From the NCBI RefSeq assembly GCF_002160765.1, contig NZ_NFLF01000028.1, positions 1 through 37,086 of the forward strand: 37,086 bases of DNA, given 5' to 3'. Source of the DNA: Lachnoclostridium sp. An138 (GTDB lineage Bacteria > Bacillota > Clostridia > Lachnospirales > Lachnospiraceae). The position numbers were made by a program, and so were the translations under genes. Under the pieces are notes generated by a model, which worked only from the letters and a program-made list of their open reading frames with translations, had not been told where the DNA came from and ran no database searches. Within the stretch, counting starts at the first letter, position 1. The number at the start of each line of letters is the position of its first letter. Below, piece after piece: positions 1 through 7,907 of this stretch.

Positions 1-90
1 TCTGACATGATACAGCAAAGATGCAGGATTGAATCAAAAAGTTGAAGTTGGAGCGTTTTACTTCAATAATAGTAGAACGTGGTTTAAAAA

Positions 91-309
91 GATAGCCGTT
101 GTATTATTAAGCGCTTACAGTATATCGGTGAAATTTCTTACAAGACTCTAAGTTCCACACTGAAAGAACTGGAGGCTGACCAGCTTGTTCATCGAGAAGA
201 ATACCCGCAGATTCCTCCCAAAGTAGAATACAGTTTGACTGAGCGGGGCAAATCCTTAATTCCTATTTTAGATAGCATGTGTGAATGGGGAGACCAAAAC
301 AGGTTATAG
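91..309 (+). pseudogene. HxlR-family transcriptional regulator, 3' remnant
   Basis: This frame encodes the C-terminal half of an HxlR-type winged-helix regulator: a stretch reading [20 protein letters not shown], then the family-typical [19 protein letters not shown], ending CEWGDQNRL and a TAG stop. HxlR proteins are small repressors or activators that sense redox or aldehyde stress. The N-terminal helices that normally precede this part are missing: the frame is closed by a TAA at 85-87 and the bases before it do not continue the protein in any obvious way. I take it as a broken gene. If the window edge were extended, a frameshifted N-terminus might be found upstream. Confidence 0.75.
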
Positions 310-325
310 ATTTCGCCTGTTTTGG
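294..325 (+). terminator. Hairpin at the end of the HxlR remnant
   Basis: A perfect 10-bp inverted repeat (CCAAAACAGG at 294-303 and CCTGTTTTGG at 316-325) with a 12-nt loop overlaps the HxlR stop codon. There is no T-run after it, so termination would be weak on this strand. Confidence 0.4.
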
Positions 326-565
326 CCCCCAAACCCGGCAGCTTTCAGGTCTATCCGGGCCGAAGTGATTACACCGCTCCATCTTCTCTTTCCTGATATT
401 GCATCTTCCTCTCTGATTTTCTGAGTTCTTCAATTACTTTTTTATCAGCTTACGGATATATATTTTTTAATTCACTATTTTACCTGGCTTTGTCATTTGC
501 TTATCCTCTGTTCGTAAATTTTTGAAAACCCAAGAAAAGATAAAAACCAGTGTAATCCGCTCTTT

Positions 566-851
566 TTATTTTATTGCTCTGATTACTTTAGCCGGCGTTC
601 CAGCCACAACCATATTTTCCGGTACATCTCTCGTCACCACCGCGCCTGCCAAAGCTGATATTCTTTCCGCAGTCTGTATAAAAAGGCGGGAACAGGCTGA
701 CGGTCTCATCCACTTCCTTTCCCGTAAGCTCAGACAGGATTTCCCGTATTTCCTCCGGAGTGTGGTAAGAATTGTTTAATTTCGTTGTCAGTTTCATTGC
801 TTCATTAGAAAGCCCGTCGGAATACCGCATCACATCTGTTCCTGCCCTCAC
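566..851 (-). pseudogene. Sugar O-acetyltransferase (LacA/Maa type) with internal deletion
   Basis: The 5' part, from the ATG at 851, encodes the N-terminal helical cap of maltose/galactoside acetyltransferases (about 55 residues ending FPPFYTDCGKNISFG). Right after this the reading jumps to another frame that reads SALAGAVVTRDVPENMVVAG followed by TPAKVIRAIK and stop, which is the extreme C-terminus of the same family. The whole left-handed beta-helix catalytic core in between, roughly 100 residues including the catalytic histidine region, is gone. Intact relatives acetylate sugars with acetyl-CoA. The deletion junction lies near 645-650. This gene cannot make an enzyme. Confidence 0.85.
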
Positions 852-889
852 AGGCTCCTCTCCTGAAAAAGCAGCTAAAAAATCCCGCC

Positions 890-1210
890 GCGAAAGATGA
901 TCCGCTTGCCGAAAAAGACTTTATACATCCTGAAGAAATGCGTGACAAGCCGCTGATTGTTTCTCATCAGGAACAGGGCGACAACTGGCCTGTCCTTGCC
1001 AGAATTAATCCGGACGTGAGCAGCCTGCATATCGCCGCCACCTATACCCTGATTTACAATGGCTCTCTGCTTGTGGAAGAGGGACTCGGTTATGCCGTAT
1101 GCTTTGACAGGCTGATAAATACAGGAGGCGGAAGCGCGCTGTGCTTCCGCCCCTTCGAACCGGCCATCGAAACCTCGCCCAGGATTGTATGGAAAAAATA
1201 CCAGATTTTT
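890..1210 (+). pseudogene. LysR-family regulator, C-terminal remnant
   Basis: The frame reads DPLAEKDFIHPEEMRDKPLI and continues through a typical LysR effector-binding domain (ATYTLIYNGSLLVEEGLGYA, CFRPFEPAIE, WKKYQIF). LysR regulators normally start with a winged HTH of about 60 residues and a linker, and none of that is present: the similarity starts at about 890, directly next to the 5' end of the broken acetyltransferase. The 3' end runs into the EFR1 remnant on the other strand near 1205. The remnant therefore lacks both ends. Confidence 0.8.
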
Positions 1211-1516
1211 TCACATAAGCCGCAGCCGATACATTTATCTTCCTCAATGTAGAAGGGGGCTGTAACACTGTAGGGCTCAATAAGTTTCGCCAACTCCCTG
1301 GTGCTTTCTTCAGGCGTGTCTCCTTCATAATCATTAAAGATTCCTTTTTCTTTCTTCCTGATTTGCTGAATAAATACCTCCAGTCTCTCCGGCGCTGTTT
1401 TTAACTTTTCAACTGCTGATTCTTCCGTATCATAATTAAAGCCCATAATAGAAGAATTATCAGGCATCAGCAGTCCAAAACCTGCGTCCAGATGCAGGAT
1501 CTTTCTTCAGCCCAAC
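1203..1516 (-). pseudogene. EFR1-family ferrodoxin, internal remnant
   Basis: On the minus strand the frame carries the middle of an EFR1 protein (flavodoxin-like domain followed by a two [4Fe-4S] ferredoxin domain): FGLLMPDNSSIMGF, then an alpha-helical stretch, then STRELAKLIEPYSVTAPFYI and the first cluster motif CIGCGLC. It stops being EFR1 at CEKI, where it meets the LysR remnant tail to tail, so the CP of the first cluster and the whole second cluster are lost. The flavodoxin N-terminus is also absent (in-frame TGA just upstream of about 1516). EFR1 proteins are predicted electron carriers. Confidence 0.8.
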
Positions 1517-1617
1517 AATTATCATAGAAGCTCCGTATTTGCAAAGATTCTTTCACAGGTTCAGTGACACTGGGTCTTCAAAATATACTCCGTTCTCAAC
1601 ATAAAATATGTATCATA

Positions 1618-2187
1618 TTAACTGGCAATCCGAAGCCCTTCTTCTGTTCTTACAATCGTATATTCTGTCACAAACTTTGTGTCATCAATTTGACTGTCAA
1701 AATAAATATATGCCACTATTTCATCGTCACTTTCATATAAGACAGTACTACTCTCAAGATTTTCTTCTGTAACAGGAAAATACATACCATCTGCATAACT
1801 CTGGAAAATTATCCCATCCATCTCTTTCCAACGCGGACTTTCTCCTGTCCAGAACCAATGTTTTTCGCAATAATCCTCTGTATATATTTCCAAAAAATAT
1901 TTCTGAACTTGTTCCAAGGTACTAAAAATTGGAGAGTCCACCTGCCCGTAGCCTGTCATTAATATTGTCTCTTCATTCCCTTCTTTAAATGGGAAACCAT
2001 AATTATAGTATCTATTCCTATCATTACTTGCATACAAAAGCTCTGTAAGTTCTTTTGCATCTTTGCATTCTAACAAGACTTCCTCTTCTCTAGTAAATGC
2101 ACAGCTTGTTAAAAAACAAAACACGCTCAAACACAGGAAAGCAGCTCCAAACTTGGCAAGTTCTCTCTTTAACCTGCATATACACAT
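1618..2187 (-). CDS. Predicted lipoprotein of unknown function
   Basis: The 189-residue protein begins with a basic N-region, a hydrophobic stretch (FGAAFLCLSVFCFLTSC) and a lipobox-like LTSC, so the mature protein is probably lipidated at Cys29 and surface-anchored. The mature part is acidic and rich in Tyr and Glu with no motif I recognise. The ATG at 2187 is supported by GAGG 10 nt upstream. That ribosome binding site and start lie inside the last codons of the C39-like peptidase gene, so the two are an operon and probably translationally coupled. A role as partner or immunity protein of the secreted peptidase is possible but only inferred from position. Confidence 0.7.
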   Translation of the reverse strand: MCICRLKRELAKFGAAFLCLSVFCFLTSCAFTREEEVLLECKDAKELTELLYASNDRNRYYNYGFPFKEGNEETILMTGYGQVDSPIFSTLEQVQKYFLEIYTEDYCEKHWFWTGESPRWKEMDGIIFQSYADGMYFPVTEENLESSTVLYESDDEIVAYIYFDSQIDDTKFVTEYTIVRTEEGLRIAS

Positions 2188-2840
2188 AATCGATTTACCT
2201 CATATCCAGCATCAAAATAATCTTCTAAAAAATTATATCTTCCTGCAGGATCTCTAATATAAATCGAATTTCCACTGTAGCCATATGCTGTAACAAAATG
2301 AGTTCCACCACTATATGACATTCCTACAAGCACTGGACGTGCAGAGTCAATAGCACCTACTATAAAGGATACCGCATAAGAGTCACTTACTGTACTTGTA
2401 CTTAAGTTTACTATGGTATAGCCAAATGTATCTGCCGCCCCTTGATAATTGAATGGACATGCATACCCACCAAGTCTGGTATTGACTTCCCCCGGATCTA
2501 AACCTCCTCCAAAAAAGCGCTGAATATTTGCAAAGCTTGTCAGGCAACAACCAGCACTGCCAATTGTTTTACCGCAAGTCTGCATAATATCACTACTCCA
2601 GCTTTCACCTGCTTGACGATAGTCGTAGGGAAATACCAAACGATTCGTAAGACGTCTTTTTAGAGATATATTACCTTGTGCTACTAATGCATTGTTGGCA
2701 TCCTCAAATTCTTCTGTATCTATAGTAACAATATCTAACTCGTTTATCCCACTGGCAAATGTGTTTACTGGAAAAGCAGTCTGCAAAACGACAACTAGCA
2801 CTAACAGAATAGTCATTTTTTTTATACTTCTGCGCCTCAT
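2169..2840 (-). CDS. Secreted C39-like (papain-fold) cysteine peptidase
   Basis: The start is placed at the ATG at 2840 because AAGGGG lies 7 nt upstream. The resulting 224-residue protein has a standard signal peptide (MRRRSIKK, then a hydrophobic core ending near TFASG). The mature part has the layout of Peptidase_C39_2 proteins: the catalytic Cys in GSAGCCLTS (about residue 95), the His in GGTHFVTAYGY (about 178) and a following Asp in IRDPAGRY (about 197). The family cleaves peptides outside the cell or is otherwise papain-like, and the substrate is unknown. It overlaps the downstream lipoprotein gene by 19 bp. Unlike the nearby wall hydrolases it has a signal peptide and lacks the shared GTTTAC promoter element. 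Confidence 0.8.
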   Translation of the reverse strand: MRRRSIKKMTILLVLVVVLQTAFPVNTFASGINELDIVTIDTEEFEDANNALVAQGNISLKRRLTNRLVFPYDYRQAGESWSSDIMQTCGKTIGSAGCCLTSFANIQRFFGGGLDPGEVNTRLGGYACPFNYQGAADTFGYTIVNLSTSTVSDSYAVSFIVGAIDSARPVLVGMSYSGGTHFVTAYGYSGNSIYIRDPAGRYNFLEDYFDAGYEVNRLCVYAG

Positions 2841-3543
2841 TATAACACCCCTTCCTTCTTTCATATAAAACAGGAAAACGCATTTACTTTTACAGAATTT
2901 CTCCACTATCCTTATATTGCACCCATTGGAATCTCCCCCTTTATATGTTTATCTTTTTATCGCAACCTATAAATTCTTAGCTTTCATCATATAAAATGAT
3001 ACTAATTATTGCTTTATCCACAACTCTATCTCAGCCTTGTTGTCAAATCACCACTATAATGTTTGAAGTTTCATCGCTATTTATGTTTTTTATCTGTGTC
3101 TCTAGATTCTGGAGTTACAACATTAACCACGTCTTCCCTGTAGATTCTTTTGTTCTTCTTTTAAAACCCCCGCAAAAACATAAAGCAATTACAAAAACAC
3201 AATAAAACATTAAATTATTTCAATTATCCGCTTCGTCTTTCTGCCAAAGATACCGTTCTGATTTTAGCTCCTTTCTTAGATAAACATTCTCTTCTTCTTT
3301 TTCTTTTGTACCAAATTATCAATATTTCGTTTTTATTTTCTTATATTTCTTTATGTATAAGGCGAATAATTCTTATAATTCTTTTTATAAATAATAATTA
3401 TGACTTTATTGTACACTATTTTCCATTTTTCTGACAGTGACAAATTTATGACTATATTTATTTCAGCATTAATACTTTTAGTTATAATATCATAACCATT
3501 TGTTATTATCAAGAATCAAGTCAAAAAATGCCCTATTGTTATT
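2841..3543. other. AT-rich intergenic region without a convincing gene
   Basis: About 700 bp of very AT-rich DNA separates the C39 peptidase gene from the end of the holin gene. Open frames here (for example a 69-codon one at 2996-3205 on the plus strand) lack ribosome binding sites and family resemblance. The only signal I see is a possible leftward promoter at 3484-3512. The peptidase mRNA may have a long leader. Confidence 0.5.
3484..3512 (-). promoter_or_regulatory. Possible sigma-A promoter pointing left
   Basis: On the minus strand, TTGATA and TATTAT are separated by exactly 17 bp. It points toward the C39 peptidase gene about 640 bp away. In DNA this AT-rich, chance matches are common. 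Confidence 0.3.
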
Positions 3544-4011
3544 TTATTTTTTATTATTTATACCTTTTTTCAATTCACTTAGGACATTCATCAAAAAATC
3601 TGGTAATGTGACGCCCATTCTTCCTACATTCTCTAAAATAGATAATATTTCATTAAGAGAAAACCATACTGATACAAGTTCTCCAAAAAATGTTTTTGTT
3701 TCATATTCCAAGCCAATCCCTTGAGTGTATCTGTAAATTATATAGTCTACGCTCATAGCTACCAGTACAGTAAAAACATACCCTATTTTTTTATATATTC
3801 CCAATATTCCCTTTTTACTATTCCATCCATATTTCTTATTATCAGGATGCTCCAGTCCCTCCTTTCGAGCCGCCAGCATTCCAGATATATAATCCAAACT
3901 CATCAACAGCAACAGAATAATTAATATCGGCCCTATAATTTCCATTTTTCTAATTAATAACGTCAATGTACCTGTTATAATTCCTCTATTTAATAAAATT
4001 TTTTTTTCCAT
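3544..4011 (-). CDS. Holin, TcdE/phage holin 4 family
   Basis: The 155-residue protein has hydrophobic segments at about residues 26-45 (PILIILLLLMSLDYISGML) and 77-95 (GYVFTVLVAMSVDYIIY), plus the family signature LDYISGMLAARKEGLEHPDN and YGWNSKKGILGIYKK between them. This is the Phage_holin_4_1 family, which includes C. difficile TcdE, a holin that helps release toxins lacking signal peptides. The gene lies 21 bp downstream of the sigma factor gene on the same strand, so both share the promoter at 4590-4619. No phage structural genes are near. The likely role is to make membrane lesions that let the leaderless wall hydrolases encoded nearby leave the cell; that role is inferred from context. 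Confidence 0.88.
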   Translation of the reverse strand: MEKKILLNRGIITGTLTLLIRKMEIIGPILIILLLLMSLDYISGMLAARKEGLEHPDNKKYGWNSKKGILGIYKKIGYVFTVLVAMSVDYIIYRYTQGIGLEYETKTFFGELVSVWFSLNEILSILENVGRMGVTLPDFLMNVLSELKKGINNKK

Positions 4012-4032
4012 TATTTCTTGTCTCCATTTACT

Positions 4033-4569
4033 TTACATATTGATCATGTAATTTTTTAAATCGTTTTTTAAATTTTTTCTTATTCTATTGATATATTGTC
4101 TAGACAATTTCAATCGTTCAGCTATTTCAGAATCAGACAAATTTAAGGCTAACATCATAACAATGATTTTCTTTTTTTGCCCTTTATATGTATTTATAAT
4201 CTTATATAAATCTTCACTAATGATAAGAGCATCCGTTAAATCCTTGCTGCTTTCTTTTACAAAATAAATATCATCCGTACTATTTATTTCATGCTCACAG
4301 CGTTTTTTACTGTTTCTGTATAATTCATAGTACCGATTTTTAAGAGCCCTACAAATGAAATTTATAATCTGCCCGTCATTCTCACAATATGAAATTTTGA
4401 GTACACTTTCCCAAAGCGCAAGTACTAGTTCACCATACACATCTTCTTTGTCTTCCTTATATAGCAATCGAACATATTTATTAATTAATGGTTCCATTTT
4501 GATAAGCAATTCTTCAAATTTTTCTTTATCATTCTTAATTGCTTGGATTAACGATACAAATTCCCCCAT
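4033..4569 (-). CDS. TcdR/BotR/UviA-like alternative sigma factor
   Basis: This is a 178-residue acidic/lysine-rich protein with the size and layout of the TcdR-group sigma factors. The N-terminal part (residues 1-90) resembles region 2 (LINKYVRLLYKEDKEDVYGE, then helices ending LKNRYYELYRNSKKR). The C-terminal part (about 125-175) is a region 4 helix-turn-helix: KKKIIVMMLALNLSDSEIAE followed by RLKLSRQYINRIRKNLKNDL. TcdR-group sigma factors direct RNA polymerase to toxin, bacteriocin and their own promoters. The ATG is preceded by GGAGG. A holin gene follows 21 bp later, the same order as uviA-uviB, and a matching promoter element precedes the gene, suggesting autoactivation. No large toxin gene is present. 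It could instead be a phage-type late sigma factor, but the promoter copies argue for a dedicated regulon. Confidence 0.85.
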   Translation of the reverse strand: MGEFVSLIQAIKNDKEKFEELLIKMEPLINKYVRLLYKEDKEDVYGELVLALWESVLKISYCENDGQIINFICRALKNRYYELYRNSKKRCEHEINSTDDIYFVKESSKDLTDALIISEDLYKIINTYKGQKKKIIVMMLALNLSDSEIAERLKLSRQYINRIRKNLKNDLKNYMINM

Positions 4570-4589
4570 CTTTTTACCTCCTCATGGGG

Positions 4590-4619
4590 TAAAAAGATAA
4601 GATTTTCAAAAATGTAAAC
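4590..4619 (-). promoter_or_regulatory. TcdR-type promoter of the sigma-holin operon (copy 1)
   Basis: Minus strand: GTTTAC, 17 bp, CTTTTTA. The -10-like CTTTTTA ends 20 bp before the sigma factor ATG, leaving a very short leader that begins with the GAGGAGG ribosome binding site. The same two boxes occur before the genes starting at 6350, 10555 and 13332. Confidence 0.75.
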
Positions 4620-4697
4620 TATATGTACATTATTAAATTTTTAGTATTGGCATAAGGATATAATTTTCTTACTAAACAAAGTTTTAGTATAAAAATA

Positions 4698-4730
4698 TTT
4701 CTGCCAGTAGAACCGAGCTACTGGCAGAAA
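4698..4730 (-). terminator. Terminator after the NlpC/P60 pseudogene
   Basis: A perfect 13-bp inverted repeat (TTTCTGCCAGTAG / CTACTGGCAGAAA, 7-nt loop) is followed on the minus strand by TATTTTTATAC. It isolates the hydrolase gene from the sigma promoter downstream. Confidence 0.8.
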
Positions 4731-4760
4731 TACCCATTTTATCAATTTGCTGTAAAAGTT

Positions 4761-5564
4761 TTAATTGTACAATACATACATGGTATCCTTTCCCGCAATC
4801 CCGTCTACTGCCAATCCCTTACTCTCCTGAAAGCGTTTTACTGCCGAATAAGTACCTGTGCTATAAATACCATCTACACCTCTTGAAGCAACCCCTCTGC
4901 AATAAAGCATTCCCTGCATAATGCGAACATCGTGCCCTCTGCTACCTTCTCTCAATGTTTTTACAGCCGCTTTAGAATCAGCACCAAAAATGCCATATGC
5001 TGTAACACCAAGAATTGTCTGGTACGCTTTTGTAGATGCCTTTTTAGTGTTGCTGCCATAAATACCACCAACCACCAGACCCGAAGAATAATTATGTCTG
5101 AAATGCACGAATTGTACTGTCGCCAGATCCAGTATCACCACCTCCTCCTGTATAACGTAAAACATATTGCCAAGGATAGTTGTAACAAGAGCGAGTACAG
5201 CCCGCCTATTCCCCTGCATCAGTGCCATTTTCATTAATACTAGCATGTACCATCTGAGAATTGCCAATATACATCGCAGTATGCCTGCCAGGGGTTAACA
5301 ACACATCACCATATGCAAGTCCTGAACCATCAAAAAATAACCGAAGATGATACATCAGAAGACAGCTCGCTATAAAAGCGCAATACATATTGCTTGTGGT
5401 AGAAGCCCCCTTTGCTTGAACCGGCACTCCTGCAGCCTCCCAAGCACTAATCAAAGCAGAAGAGCAGATATAGTCCGGCTCCATCTATTAATTTGGTCAT
5501 AACCATGTGAATCATCATTTGCAAGATAGATCACCCACTGTATTGCCGACTCAATTTTTCCCAT
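4761..5564 (-). pseudogene. NlpC/P60-type amidohydrolase with peptidoglycan-binding repeats, frameshifted
   Basis: Reading from the ATG at 5564 gives MGKIESAIQWVIYLANDDSH and GYDQINRW. A one-base loss near 5483 then shifts to the frame PDYICSSALISAW (catalytic Cys). Two further shifts cover the DVSSSV stretch. The frame resumes with YGDVLLTPGRHTAMYIG (catalytic His) and HASINENGT, shifts to SCYNYPWQYVLRYTGGGG, and shifts again near 5110 into two PG_binding_1-like repeats ending GLAVDGIAGKDTMYVLYN. The intact protein would be about 265 residues, without a signal peptide, cutting wall peptides. At least four frame changes make it a dead gene. A MITE-like element starts 18 bp upstream of the ATG and seems to have replaced its ribosome binding site and promoter. 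Confidence 0.85.
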
Positions 5565-5582
5565 TTATTTAGCTTTCGTTTC

Positions 5583-5759
5583 TACCCTCAGTTGCCAAGA
5601 GCACACACGGTCAGGACAGTGGCTGTATAGTTTCCTGCTGCGTTGCATTGAACAGCTGGCTACCTAACTCTCTGACTAAACATACGCCGATTGACGATGA
5701 CTCAGAAACTACCGGAATCAGGCTGTTAGAGGCGTGTGTGCCCTTGTTAACTTAGGGTA
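5583..5759. mobile_element. 177-bp MITE-like element with 27-bp terminal inverted repeats
   Basis: The ends 5583-5609 and 5733-5759 are inverted copies of each other with 23 of 27 positions identical. Each begins TACCCT and ends GCACACACG. There is no coding frame. The interior also has complementary stretches (for example TAGTTTC/GAAACTA and AACAGC/GCTGTT), so the transcript would fold strongly. It sits between the glucosaminidase gene and the NlpC/P60 pseudogene, exactly where the latter should have its promoter and ribosome binding site. I see no clear target duplication and no matching transposase in the window. Confidence 0.7.
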
Positions 5760-5807
5760 AATTTTCTTTATTTATCTGTTGATAAACGTATTACAAATAT
5801 TTTATTA

Positions 5808-6350
5808 TCAACCTATATCAGTATGCATTTCCAAGGAAGATACGCATTCCTTAACTCTCTTTGCATACCCCGCATGATCTTCCCCAGCATATCCTGCATT
5901 GGCAATATAATCAATACACGTATTTATATCGGGCGAAGAAGTGTTCTTTAAATAATCAATTAAATCCGAATATCTGGAATTATTCATGAAGAATTTAGCA
6001 AAACCTCTTGCATGTTTTCTTCTTCCTTCGAATTTTGCCCAGCCATTTGTTCCTTTTCCAATGTTTCCTTCAGGATTCGTTGAACTGATGTACTTCATAT
6101 TTGACCAGTTCTGATTCTCATTCTGAGTAGGGCCTGTTGCCCATCCAGATTCTTCTCCCCACATTGCCAAACTTACTTTTACTGGCAACCCATGGCAAAT
6201 GATTTCAGCAGTCCCGGCTACGCTTCGAAAAGCATCTACAAATGCCTGTAATTTATCATCGACATTCGTATTTGGATTAATTCCTACCTTATAATCAATT
6301 TCTCCATCTGTACATACCACTCTTGTTAACTCAATACTCTGTTTTGCCAT
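5808..6350 (-). CDS. Leaderless glucosaminidase (peptidoglycan hydrolase)
   Basis: The 180-residue protein is a single Glucosaminidase (LYZ2-like) domain: LAMWGEESGWATGPTQNENQ carries the likely catalytic Glu (EES, about residue 70), followed by NWSNMKY, GTNGWAKFEGRRKHARGFAK and YIANAGYAGEDHAGYAKRV. The family cuts the N-acetylglucosaminyl-beta-1,4-muramic acid bond. There is no signal peptide: the N-terminus is MAKQSIELTRVVC. The ATG has GGAGG 8 nt upstream. A copy of the shared promoter element lies at 6398-6426 with a hairpin between it and the ribosome binding site. It is expected to be transcribed by the nearby TcdR-like sigma factor and to need the holin for export. Its downstream neighbour is the dead NlpC/P60 gene. 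Confidence 0.85.
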   Translation of the reverse strand: MAKQSIELTRVVCTDGEIDYKVGINPNTNVDDKLQAFVDAFRSVAGTAEIICHGLPVKVSLAMWGEESGWATGPTQNENQNWSNMKYISSTNPEGNIGKGTNGWAKFEGRRKHARGFAKFFMNNSRYSDLIDYLKNTSSPDINTCIDYIANAGYAGEDHAGYAKRVKECVSSLEMHTDIG

Positions 6351-6368
6351 TTTTCTTTCCTCCTTTTT

Positions 6369-6398
6369 AATTATCAGATTTGCACAAATCTAATAATT
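6369..6398 (-). repeat. Hairpin in the 5' leader of the glucosaminidase gene
   Basis: Two 14-bp arms with one mismatch (6369-6382 and 6385-6398) around a 2-nt centre give a near-perfect palindrome immediately downstream of the promoter -10 box and just before AAAAAGGAGG. It could be an operator, an mRNA-stabilising stem or a roadblock; none of the three other promoter copies has such a long one. Confidence 0.6.
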
Positions 6399-6426
6399 AA
6401 AAAGAAATAATCATCTTTTTGTAAAC
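6398..6426 (-). promoter_or_regulatory. TcdR-type promoter of the glucosaminidase gene (copy 2)
   Basis: Minus strand: GTTTAC, 16 bp, CTTTTTA. The -10-like box ends 48 bp before the ATG. The broken IS3-family element begins only about 20 bp further upstream, so the insertion left the promoter intact. Confidence 0.75.
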
Positions 6427-6547
6427 CTAAAATGCACAAATAAAAAGGGAGTGTCACAAATAATGGTGAACTGCTCCCTGTCAAGTAGACAGATGAAAAA
6501 TTAAAATTTTTCTATCTCCAGCCGTAGTTGTACGGTTGTAGATATTT

Positions 6548-6957
6548 TTATGCGGATTTGGTTTGCAGGTAGTGCCTGTATTCTAAAGGCGTCATGCAAT
6601 TAAGCCGTTTTTGATATCGTGAGCCATTATAGTACCCTATATAGTCAAACCTAAAATCTGCATCAGCCTGTAAATGCGTTTTTGATTTACATGAAAAGCA
6701 TTCTCCCGGTTCAGTTTTATTGTCATTTGACGATAACCTAAGATTCCGTTCTTTTCCTCATATGCCTCTTTTATCAGTGGCAGAAGCTGACCGTTAAACA
6801 GCTCATTTTTGCTTTCCTTACGATTTAGCCATTTGTAATACGATGAACGTGGAATACCTGCGAAAACGCATAATTCAGAAATCGGACAGCCGGTTTCGTC
6901 ATGTGTTTCCTGTATTGCAAGGTAGTTCGTTTCATTTTGTATCTGGCTTAAAACCGC
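6548..6957 (-). pseudogene. IS3-family orfB, DDE core deleted
   Basis: The orfB frame overlaps the end of orfA, as in IS3 elements that use a programmed frameshift. It encodes the N-terminal HTH_21 part (SELCVFAGIPRSSYYKWLNR, ILGYRQMTIKLNRE, KRIYRLMQILGL) and then, in a different frame after about 6640, only the last residues of the integrase domain (YYNGSRYQKRLNCMTPLEYR and stop). The whole rve/DDE catalytic domain, about 150 residues, is missing, so the transposase is dead. Confidence 0.85.
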
Positions 6958-7790
6958 CTCCTTTCTATCTCTCCGAGTTTTTTTAAGAATGCCATCTCCA
7001 TTTCCTGTCGCTTGTTCTGAGCCTTTAGAAGCTTGTTTTCTGCCCGGAGCTTTTCCAGTTCAGTCATTTCAGCCTCCGGCTTTGTTCGGCCGCGTTTATC
7101 CGTTAGCGCCTCCACTCCTTGTGCTTCATACTTCCTTACCCATGAATAGACTTGTTGATAGGATACCTGATAGGTATCCGCTGCTAATTGGTAGTCTTTA
7201 TGATTCTCGATACAAAAAGATACAATTTCAATTCTTTCTTCATATGTTGTTTTGCGTCCCTTTGTCATGATCGTAGAACCTCGTACAGTTCTACGATCAT
7301 TATACTGCAAGACCCACTTTCTGACAGTATCAAAAGAAGGAATATTATAACGGACACAAAGTTCTGCATAACTGCCTTCATCAGCCAGATAAGCCCGTAT
7401 CACTTCTTGTTTAAAGGATTTGCTATAATGCTTCTTTGTATGGTTTAGAAGAAGTGCCGCATCTTCTCCGGCGTTGTATTTTGCGATCCACTTGCGGACA
7501 CTGGTGTCTCCAACGCCATATTTCAGTGCGATATCTCGTAAAGACAATACTCCTTGTAAATATTCATGGACAGCTCTGAGTTTCTCTTCTTGTGGCAATG
7601 ATGATGCCAGAGGCTTTTTGTGAAAGGCTTGTTCCCCATCTATCTTGTAACGGTCTACTCATCTTCGAATACTGGTATCTGTAACTCCATATTTATCCGC
7701 AATAGAGTAGGTACTACCTTTACCTGAAAGGTATTCCTTTACCACCCAGAGCTTTTCTTCTGGCGATAATTCTTTTGCATCTTCAGACAT
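6948..7790 (-). pseudogene. IS3-family orfA with an in-frame stop
   Basis: Starting from the ATG at 7790 the protein has three HTH units in tandem (LSPEEKLWVVKEYLSGKGST, then LPQEEKLRAVHEYLQGVLSL, then KTTYEERIEIVSFCIENHK) and a C-terminal leucine-zipper-like helix (LEKLRAENKLLKAQNKRQEM). This is the DNA-binding half of an IS150-like IS3 transposase. Within the first HTH the expected Trp codon is TGA (7659-7661, reading RR-stop-VDRY). Translation could restart at about 7598, where an open frame of 216 codons remains. Together with the orfB deletion, the element is a relic. Confidence 0.85.
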
Positions 7791-7907
7791 AAAATATACT
7801 CCCTCCTAAGTGACAAGTTTTTGTTATTTCACTTGTCTACCTAGAAGGGAGCATATCATGGTTTTGCAACAGCCCCTTCTCTATATTTACTAGCAATTAT
7901 GTGAAAT

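Larger units (their letters stand above)
6447..7876 (-). mobile_element. Defective IS3-family insertion sequence
   Basis: The element carries an orfA and a remnant of orfB in the usual overlapping arrangement. Imperfect terminal inverted repeats are visible: the left end starts GGGAGTGTCACAAA, the right end (reverse complement) GGGGCTGTTGCAAA, and both contain TGCTCCCT followed by GTAGACA about 25-45 bases in. No target duplication is clear. It is inactive because orfA has an in-frame stop and orfB lacks its catalytic core. Confidence 0.85.

Noticed and set aside
5583-5759. Possible riboswitch or group I intron core in the 5' leader of the NlpC/P60 gene
   Set aside because: The long outer stem is formed by 27-bp terminal inverted repeats, typical of a MITE, and no conserved riboswitch or intron core sequence matched.
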